Assembly (NCBI RefSeq): GCF_000485595.1
Contig: NW_014577065.1
Span: 866,057-886,878, forward strand
DNA: 20,822 nucleotides
Source: Priapulus caudatus
Taxonomy: Eukaryota; Priapulida; Priapulimorpha; Priapulimorphida; Priapulidae
Reading direction: 5' to 3'
Part shown: positions 19,201 to 20,822 of the stretch, one piece after another
Layout: each line of letters opens with the position of its first letter
Position numbering within the stretch: the stretch's first letter is position 1
Program-made: the position numbers and the translations under genes
Notes under the pieces: model-generated
What the model was told of the DNA's origin: nothing
Seen by the model: only the letters and a program-made list of their open reading frames with translations
Databases searched by the model: none

Positions 19201-20741
19201 CTTTAGTTTTAAACTTCAGACTACGGACTCCCTCATTTTGCTACGGACTCCCTCTTTTTGAGGGGGTTGGACTCCCTTGTTCAAAAGTTAATTTTTAACC
19301 CTGTAACAGTGTGACTTTCTTGTCTTTGCAGCCAGATTAAGAGTCGCATGCTTTCATCTGCCCTTCTCACCCTTTCAGCATAGGTCTCCTACGTGTGTTA
19401 GTGCCCTGTGATTGTTAGCTAGGGAGTGCTCACCAGTACTTATGCCTACCGAAATTGCTATTCGCTATTCTCCTATATTGGACTATTCTTGTATTTATTC
19501 ATGATTTTTTTTTTATTTGGTAATTGAATAGTGATTTGATTTTCCAATGGACTACTCATCACAAAATAATCCTCTTATCTATTATTATGAATCACTTACT
19601 AATTTATTGATTGATTTATTATTTAATTTTTTACATTGCATTCATCAATCAATTACTGTACCATTCATTAAAAAAAAGAGATTGACCTCTGTATCACTGA
19701 CTTACATATTATATACAACAAATGATGGCATGTAAGATGTTACCCTGAGTGTAATCAAGCCTCCACTCTCCCAGATACTAGATCTCAACAGCATGAGCAC
19801 GGCAGCGCTGAAGTTTGCTACCAGGGGGCAGCAGAGTGGCTGGCACCATGTCGCCTGGGCGTTCCTGAAGCTAGTCGGTGCGAACGGTCAACCGAATGTC
19901 GGCAGGAGAGTGCGCCTGCAACTCTACCTGCCACCAGCGAAATACATCACCACCCCTGGCACTATCGACGTAAGTAAAGAAGTGCACCTGCTTCGTTATG
20001 GCGACACATCAATCAAAGCTGTAGTGGGATACGCGGTATGCCGTTATTAATTTGGCATGCTGCGTGACCGGTGTATGACCCACAGACACAGTGCCTTCTG
20101 TTTTAGGCAAAAATGCACGTGTAAGAGCGGGTAGGATTCATTATAACTCGCCCCATCATGTGTGTGTGCAGCAGACATCAACAGTGTGTTATATGTGGGT
20201 GAAATATGCATGATCGTACCACCTGGGCGTGCACAACTTTATAGACAAATAAATTTAATATATTTTATATTCCTATGACGTTATAGCGTCTAAACGACGC
20301 TATTAGCTGCTGTGCAGTGTAGACAGCTTGTGAATGAGTAGTCCCCAGTGGAGGACTCATGGTTAACGGCTGTCCTCGGAGCCATCGGTTAACGCGCTAA
20401 CATGTTCTCTCTGCTTTACCCACTGCATCGTTGAGAGTTAACCCTGGTTACAGCCTAATAGGTATACCAATGGTGGCTAATGCATTTTCACTTTATCTTA
20501 CCCACTGCATCGATGACAGTTAACCATGGTTACAACCTAATAGGTGTACCAATGGTGGCTAACGCAGCCACGACGCAAGTACCCCTCGACGCTCTATGTG
20601 ACGGCCGATTGCATCAGGCTGCCGGCTAGCGTCGAGCCAGGCACGCGGTCGATGGTCGCTACACAGGAGGAGCAGGGGAGGCTGACGTACGAGGAGCTGC
20701 GGGCCACCGCGCAGATGAAGCTCAAGGGCCTCACAGCGTCA
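1215..20741 (+). CDS. AHI1: Jouberin (AHI1 family), 14 exons, 3' end beyond window
   Basis: Jouberin is a scaffold of the ciliary transition zone and basal body; human mutations cause Joubert syndrome. Joined exons are 1215-1224, 3108-3191, 3553-3631, 5064-5112, 5351-5477, 5805-5913, 6109-6243, 7092-7254, 7405-7534, 7754-7973, 8264-8359, 18684-18777, 19775-19969 and 20544-20741. Every junction is GT-AG and all phases agree, giving 563 residues without a stop. Residues 1-328 are low-complexity, with runs of 4-6 lysines, acidic stretches, a proline-rich part (about 202-228) and an alanine run (306-311). Residues about 329-540 match the conserved block before the WD40 repeats of jouberin: VTIHKTDRL at 332-340, SHPLVKVHV at 347-355, VVFNEN in exon 12, WAFLKL at 460-465 and YPSTLYVT at 510-517. 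The WD40 repeats (and the SH3 domain, if present) would lie to the right. Human jouberin has about 1196 residues. The family assignment is firm; the N-terminal exons rest on phase logic. Confidence 0.94.
1225..3107 (+). other. AHI1 intron 1, no gene seen
   Basis: AT-rich and mostly without recognisable structure. It holds a short TTCTAC hexamer run (about 2032-2056) and one copy of a dispersed repeat (2811-2982). Small open frames at 1553-1831 (minus) and 2328-2540 (plus) have no family likeness and look like chance. Confidence 0.6.
2811..2982 (+). repeat. Dispersed repeat pair, copy 1
   Basis: About 170 bp align colinearly with 18191-18360 in the same orientation. Shared blocks are TACATCAAGC, CTGGAAATTAA, TTGGGCAATTAA and TTAGCTTCAGCTTT. 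Divergence is considerable. No inverted ends or poly-A tail are evident, so the class is unknown. Confidence 0.75.
3108..3191 (+). CDS. AHI1: AHI1 exon 2
   Basis: Acceptor TTTTTAAG and donor GGTAAC; enters in phase 1 and leaves in phase 1. It encodes residues about 4-31, basic with an HHHH run followed by acidic residues. No similarity is recognised; support is the open frame and matching phase on both sides. Confidence 0.65.
3553..3631 (+). CDS. AHI1: AHI1 exon 3
   Basis: Acceptor TTTTCAG and donor GAGTAAGT are strong. The exon encodes residues 32-57, a charged segment ([17 protein letters not shown]) likely to be helical or coiled coil. It leaves in phase 2. Confidence 0.75.
4128..4155 (-). 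repeat. hAT-like end fragment 1
   Basis: Read on the minus strand, it starts CTAGGGTTGCAGCAGTATAC and continues with ATA/CGG-rich sequence. This resembles hAT ends of the CAGGGTTGCA type. No partner end was found in the neighbourhood, so it is a fragment at best. Confidence 0.3.
4156..4250. repeat. Short inverted repeat (about 95 bp) inside the TA-flanked element
   Basis: Left arm 4156-4180 (TATCCGTCTCTTCTCACAC...) and right arm 4226-4250 (...GTGTGAGAAGGGACGGGTA) are imperfect reverse complements over about 25 bp. Both begin with TA. It could be a small nested MITE or just a hairpin. Confidence 0.55.
4455..4478 (-). repeat. hAT-like end fragment 2
   Basis: On the minus strand it starts CTAGGGCTGTAACGATCGAT, again like a hAT terminus. 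It has the same orientation as the fragment at 4128-4155, so the two cannot be the ends of one element. Confidence 0.3.
4629..4730 (+). repeat. Segment shared with 16546-16640
   Basis: A perfect 24-bp match (4629-4652 to 16546-16569) is followed by a second similar block (CAGTCGC...CAGCCTCGT...GGCTA) at the same spacing. It shows that interior sequence of the TA-flanked element recurs in intron 11. Confidence 0.7.
5064..5112 (+). CDS. AHI1: AHI1 exon 4 (49 nt microexon, lysine tract)
   Basis: This 49-nt exon between TTTGTAG and GTAAAA encodes residues 58-74 with KPKKKK at 63-68. Without it exons 3 and 5 cannot be joined in frame (a stop would follow at once). With it both phases fit, which is the main reason for the call. 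Confidence 0.7.
5351..5477 (+). CDS. AHI1: AHI1 exon 5
   Basis: Encodes residues 75-116, hydrophilic, starting [15 protein letters not shown], between ATCTTTAG and GGTAAC. Phase 0 in, phase 1 out. This is the one exon of the 4-9 group without a lysine run. Confidence 0.8.
5805..5913 (+). CDS. AHI1: AHI1 exon 6 (lysine tract)
   Basis: Acceptor ATTTCAG and donor CGGTAATG. Encodes residues 117-153: an acidic first half ([10 protein letters not shown]), then KQKKKKKKN at 134-142. Phase 1 in, phase 2 out. Confidence 0.85.
6109..6243 (+). CDS. AHI1: AHI1 exon 7 (lysine tract)
   Basis: Acceptor TTTTTTCTAG and donor AGGTGAAT. Encodes residues 153-198 with PKKKKKTQ at 179-186, again preceded by an acidic and serine-rich part. 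Phase 2 in and out. Confidence 0.85.
6244..7091 (+). other. AHI1 intron 7, nothing recognised
   Basis: AT-rich sequence without repeats or credible coding frames. A 63-residue open frame at 6684-6875 has no family likeness. Confidence 0.5.
7092..7254 (+). CDS. AHI1: AHI1 exon 8 (proline-rich, lysine tract)
   Basis: Acceptor GCGCAG and donor TCGGTAATC. Encodes residues 198-252: a proline-rich part beginning TPPVPKPR, the run RKKKKKK at 230-236, then an acidic EEEE stretch. It leaves in phase 0. The proline-rich part contains a PxxxPR pattern known as an SH3-binding type, but no function can be claimed here. Confidence 0.85.
7405..7534 (+). CDS. AHI1: AHI1 exon 9 (lysine tract)
   Basis: Acceptor TTATTAG, starting KRKSSIRKN; donor GGTACG. 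Encodes residues 253-295: glutamate-rich, then KKKKKK at 289-294. Phase 0 in, phase 1 out. Confidence 0.85.
7754..7973 (+). CDS. AHI1: AHI1 exon 10 (start of conserved block)
   Basis: Encodes residues 296-369. It begins with a six-alanine run and a linker, then enters the block conserved in jouberins ([22 protein letters not shown]), ending GQYMKKFNK. Donor is AAGTGGGT, chosen over other GTs because phase 2 then joins exon 11 correctly. Confidence 0.93.
8264..8359 (+). CDS. AHI1: AHI1 exon 11
   Basis: Acceptor TGTTTTCAG and donor AAGTAAGA. Encodes residues 370-400 (ERSVTSYYE, then [13 protein letters not shown]), matching the jouberin stretch with YILPIMTQPYDF. The last two bases AA join G of exon 12 across the 10.3-kb intron. 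Confidence 0.95.
8360..9306. other. AHI1 intron 11, left part; probable 3' flank of the P450 gene
   Basis: No coding frame is supported here. Downstream of the P450 stop on the minus strand there is no close canonical AATAAA. The nearest candidate that I see is ATTAAA at 8809-8814 (minus strand), about 490 bp after the stop, so the poly-A site is undetermined. Confidence 0.45.
9307..9494 (-). CDS. P450 exon 8: haem loop and C-terminus
   Basis: Encodes residues 426-487 and the stop TAA (9307-9309). It begins [13 protein letters not shown], with haem ligand Cys430, and ends with the beta-sheet region [11 protein letters not shown]. Acceptor AAACAG. Confidence 0.95.
9307..13004 (-). CDS. Cytochrome P450, CYP2-clan type, 8 exons, complete
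   Basis: This is an ER-anchored haem-thiolate mono-oxygenase. It would take electrons from NADPH-P450 reductase and oxidise small lipophilic substrates; the substrate is unknown. Exons on the minus strand are 13004-12842, 12582-12406, 12090-11856, 11502-11334, 10722-10641, 10507-10365, 10093-9787 and 9494-9307. They give 487 residues, the usual family length, with every phase matching. Landmarks are an N-terminal anchor (about 4-22), the hinge LPPGPRGLP (29-37), I-helix A291-S-K-D294-T295, K-helix E348-V-L-R351, the FSPDRW motif (402-407), and the haem loop FSIGQRLCVG (423-432) with ligand Cys430. The C-helix has M125-D-G-L-R129 where WxxxR is usual. The start is the first of three ATGs; an in-frame TAG lies upstream. 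The whole gene is nested antisense inside AHI1 intron 11. The family is certain; the subfamily is not assignable here. Confidence 0.96.
9787..10093 (-). CDS. P450 exon 7: J-K helices, ExxR, PERF-type motif
   Basis: Encodes residues 324-425, including [21 protein letters not shown] (ExxR at 348-351), [23 protein letters not shown] and FSPDRW. The exon ends inside the haem loop after FSI plus one base; the donor is ATTG|GTGGG. Confidence 0.95.
10365..10507 (-). CDS. P450 exon 6: I-helix
   Basis: Encodes residues 276-323. The I-helix reads [20 protein letters not shown] in place of the usual AGxDTT pattern: Gly is Ser292 and the last Thr is Leu296, while the acid-alcohol pair D294-T295 is kept. 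Confidence 0.92.
10641..10722 (-). CDS. P450 exon 5
   Basis: Encodes residues 249-275: [27 protein letters not shown], matching the family's G-H region with the DFxD motif. Of several possible donors, only GTGGGAAAG at 10640 keeps the frame into exon 6. Confidence 0.87.
11021..11216. mobile_element. hAT-type MITE, 196 bp, with intact 8-bp target duplication
   Basis: The ends are CAGGGGTTCTTAACC on the left and, read from the other strand, CAGTGGTTCTTAACC on the right, one mismatch in 15. GTTTAGAT flanks both ends exactly (11013-11020 and 11217-11224), the 8-bp duplication typical of hAT transposition. No coding capacity. It lies in P450 intron 4, which is longer than the other P450 introns partly because of it. 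Confidence 0.92.
11334..11502 (-). CDS. P450 exon 4
   Basis: Encodes residues 192-248: [18 protein letters not shown] through the F-G region ([11 protein letters not shown]) to QIIMN. Acceptor GATGCAG, donor GTGAGAGAG, phase 0. Confidence 0.9.
11856..12090 (-). CDS. P450 exon 3: C-helix to E-helix
   Basis: Encodes residues 114-191. It contains the C-helix equivalent [32 protein letters not shown], and the [23 protein letters not shown] segment. The usual tryptophan of WxxxR is Met125 while Arg129 is kept. Donor AGGTACAC, phase 2. Confidence 0.92.
12406..12582 (-). CDS. P450 exon 2: A-helix to B-C loop
   Basis: Encodes residues 55-113: [24 protein letters not shown]..., then the B region and CEVTKQ. 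Acceptor TTTTCACCAG, donor GGTGAGAA, phase 1. Confidence 0.93.
12842..13004 (-). CDS. P450 exon 1: membrane anchor and proline hinge
   Basis: Encodes residues 1-54. A hydrophobic anchor ([19 protein letters not shown]) is followed by the basic-proline hinge PPGPRGLP and [16 protein letters not shown]. The donor GTGAGTGG leaves phase 1. Confidence 0.93.
13036..13041. promoter_or_regulatory. CACGTG palindrome 32 bp upstream of the P450 start codon
   Basis: This is the nearest of three E-box palindromes in the 330 bp before the P450 ATG. CACGTG binds bHLH and bHLH-PAS type factors in animals. No clear TATA box was seen on the minus strand. Function is inference. Confidence 0.3.
13173..13178. 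promoter_or_regulatory. CACGTG palindrome, second upstream copy
   Basis: Second E-box palindrome, about 170 bp before the P450 start codon. Confidence 0.25.
13213..13317 (+). repeat. Imperfect GCT trinucleotide stretch
   Basis: About 100 bp rich in GCTGCTGCT and CCGCTGCTGC words, upstream of the P450 gene. The alanine-rich frame it opens on the plus strand (13130-13342) is a by-product of the repeat. Confidence 0.7.
13327..13332. promoter_or_regulatory. CACGTG palindrome, third upstream copy
   Basis: Third E-box palindrome, about 325 bp before the P450 start codon, just beyond the GCT-rich stretch. Confidence 0.25.
13343..15452. other. AHI1 intron 11, right part A: no supported gene
   Basis: Holds a run of 13 G (13658-13670), an 8-bp perfect hairpin CATCTGAC-ATA-GTCAGATG (14463-14481), and GC-richer sequence from about 14500 to 14650. 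Diverged GGAGACCC-like words recur near 14322, 14444, 15939 and 16001. Open frames here have no family likeness. Confidence 0.5.
15453..15725 (-). other. Unrecognised open frame, 90 residues, possible exon or relic
   Basis: It is an uninterrupted minus-strand frame of non-repetitive, mixed composition (for example [19 protein letters not shown]). That is unlike the low-complexity chance frames nearby. I recognise no family. The start codon is only the first Met of the frame, and a GTACGTTAAG just before its stop could act as a donor. Too little evidence for a gene call. Confidence 0.2.
15731..15833 (+). repeat. GT/GC-rich alternating tract
   Basis: About 100 bp of alternating GTGTGCGTGCGT type sequence, a microsatellite able in principle to adopt Z-DNA. 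Interrupted in several places. Confidence 0.85.
16435..16676 (+). repeat. Local repeat modules
   Basis: A module of about 38 bp (CCGAAGTCAAACCGCCAAA...) at 16435-16472 recurs at 16507-16544. A 34-bp block at 16469-16502 recurs without change at 16643-16676. Between them lies the segment related to 4629-4730. The perfect 34-bp copy suggests a recent local duplication. Confidence 0.85.
16546..16640 (+). repeat. Segment shared with the TA-flanked element interior
   Basis: Partner of 4629-4730: 24 identical bases at its start and a second matching block near 16610-16638. No inverted ends were found around it, so it may be a fragment of the same family. Confidence 0.7.
17060..17750 (+). repeat. 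TATC tetranucleotide microsatellite
   Basis: About 690 bp dominated by TATC/CTAT words with many interruptions. It opens long spurious frames rich in Ser, Ile, Tyr and Leu. A purer core of repeats lies between 17200 and 17350 and between 17590 and 17680. Confidence 0.95.
17760..18683. other. AHI1 intron 11, right end: one dispersed repeat, otherwise nothing
   Basis: AT-rich sequence leading to the acceptor of AHI1 exon 12. Only the dispersed repeat at 18191-18360 stands out. The minus-strand frame 17757-18002 shows no family likeness. Confidence 0.5.
18191..18360 (+). repeat. Dispersed repeat pair, copy 2
   Basis: Aligns with 2811-2982 in the same orientation (see that entry). The two copies lie in introns 11 and 1 of the same gene, about 15.4 kb apart. 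Confidence 0.75.
18684..18777 (+). CDS. AHI1: AHI1 exon 12
   Basis: Acceptor TCACTCAG and donor GAGGTGAGA. Encodes residues 401-432 with [11 protein letters not shown] and ALLFFE, which directly continue exon 11 in known jouberins. This proves that the large interval 8360-18683 is a single intron. Confidence 0.95.
18962..19303. mobile_element. hAT-like element, 342 bp, with internal GGACTCCCT repeats
   Basis: The left end is CAGGGTGCGAAATTAAC. The right end, read from the other strand, is CAGGGTTAAAAATTAAC; the two agree in most positions. TAACAG stands directly outside both ends (18956-18961 and 19304-19309). This is 6 bp rather than the 8 bp expected of hAT. Inside, GGACTCCCT occurs five times on the plus strand, mostly as evenly worded short phrases. 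It lies in AHI1 intron 12. Confidence 0.7.
19775..19969 (+). CDS. AHI1: AHI1 exon 13
   Basis: Phase 0 at both ends, acceptor CTCCCAG, donor GACGTAAGT. Encodes residues 433-497 with ILDLNS, then [16 protein letters not shown] and LRLQLY-like VRLQLYLPP. Strong match to the jouberin family. Confidence 0.95.
20421..20566 (+). repeat. Tandem duplication across the acceptor of AHI1 exon 14 (82-bp offset)
   Basis: The stretch 20421-20484 is repeated at 20503-20566 with 6 differences in 64 bp. Each copy contains CCTAATAG followed by a near-identical exon start (GTRTACCAATGGTGGCTAA). The downstream copy is the one used in the gene model. The upstream acceptor would begin an exon at 20462. Confidence 0.92.
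20544..20741 (+). CDS. AHI1: AHI1 exon 14
   Basis: Phase 0 start after CTAATAG. Encodes residues 498-563 with [17 protein letters not shown] and [11 protein letters not shown], matching the jouberin segment just before the WD40 part. The proposed donor is TCA|GTATGCG at 20742; its position is less certain than the start because family similarity fades after QEEQG. The last residues ([13 protein letters not shown]) look helical. Confidence 0.88.
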
Positions 20742-20822
20742 GTATGCGTACCGTTGCCACGACCATTTGTCTGATGTGCTCTGTTTCACATTGCCTGGGA
20801 TAATGGGATTAGACGTAATCTT

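Noticed and set aside
1-20822. tRNA or rRNA genes
   Set aside because: I saw no cloverleaf with A and B box words and no rRNA-like conserved stretch on either strand by eye.

Overview
The window is nuclear DNA from an animal. Two protein genes are split by GT-AG introns, and every exon junction I propose keeps the reading frame. Introns and flanks hold TA-flanked and hAT-type transposon relics, microsatellites and diverged tandem repeats. The proteins are a ciliary jouberin (AHI1 family) and a microsomal cytochrome P450 of the CYP2-clan type, which points to a metazoan. The many short introns and compact transposon relics suit an invertebrate, and a marine one such as a sponge is plausible, but the sequence alone does not settle the taxon.

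Layout. Bases 1-1060 are a diverged tandem array with unit near 435 bp, ending about 150 bp before a probable first coding exon of AHI1. The AHI1 gene runs on the + strand from 1215 to the right edge. I resolve 14 exons and 563 residues: a lysine-rich, low-complexity N-terminal part, then the conserved block before the WD40 repeats. The WD40 part lies beyond the window. Intron 11 of AHI1 is about 10.3 kb and carries a complete 8-exon P450 gene on the opposite strand (13004 down to 9307, 487 residues), with all catalytic landmarks readable. The rest of intron 11 (13.0-18.7 kb) is repeat-rich: a GCT-rich stretch, G and C runs, a GT tract, a duplicated 34-bp block, a 680-bp TATC microsatellite and one member of a dispersed repeat pair.

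Mobile elements. A 1174-bp TA-flanked element with CAG-type inverted ends sits in AHI1 intron 3. A 196-bp hAT-type MITE with a perfect 8-bp target duplication sits in P450 intron 4. A 342-bp hAT-like element built around a repeated GGACTCCCT motif sits in AHI1 intron 12.

The two genes have no obvious common pathway: jouberin is a transition-zone protein of the cilium, and the P450 is an ER mono-oxygenase. Their link is positional (nested and antisense). The most unusual items are this nesting, non-consensus residues in the P450 C-helix and I-helix, a run of lysine tracts at one per AHI1 exon, and a tandem duplication that copied the splice acceptor of AHI1 exon 14. I found no evidence for a wholly new biological system.
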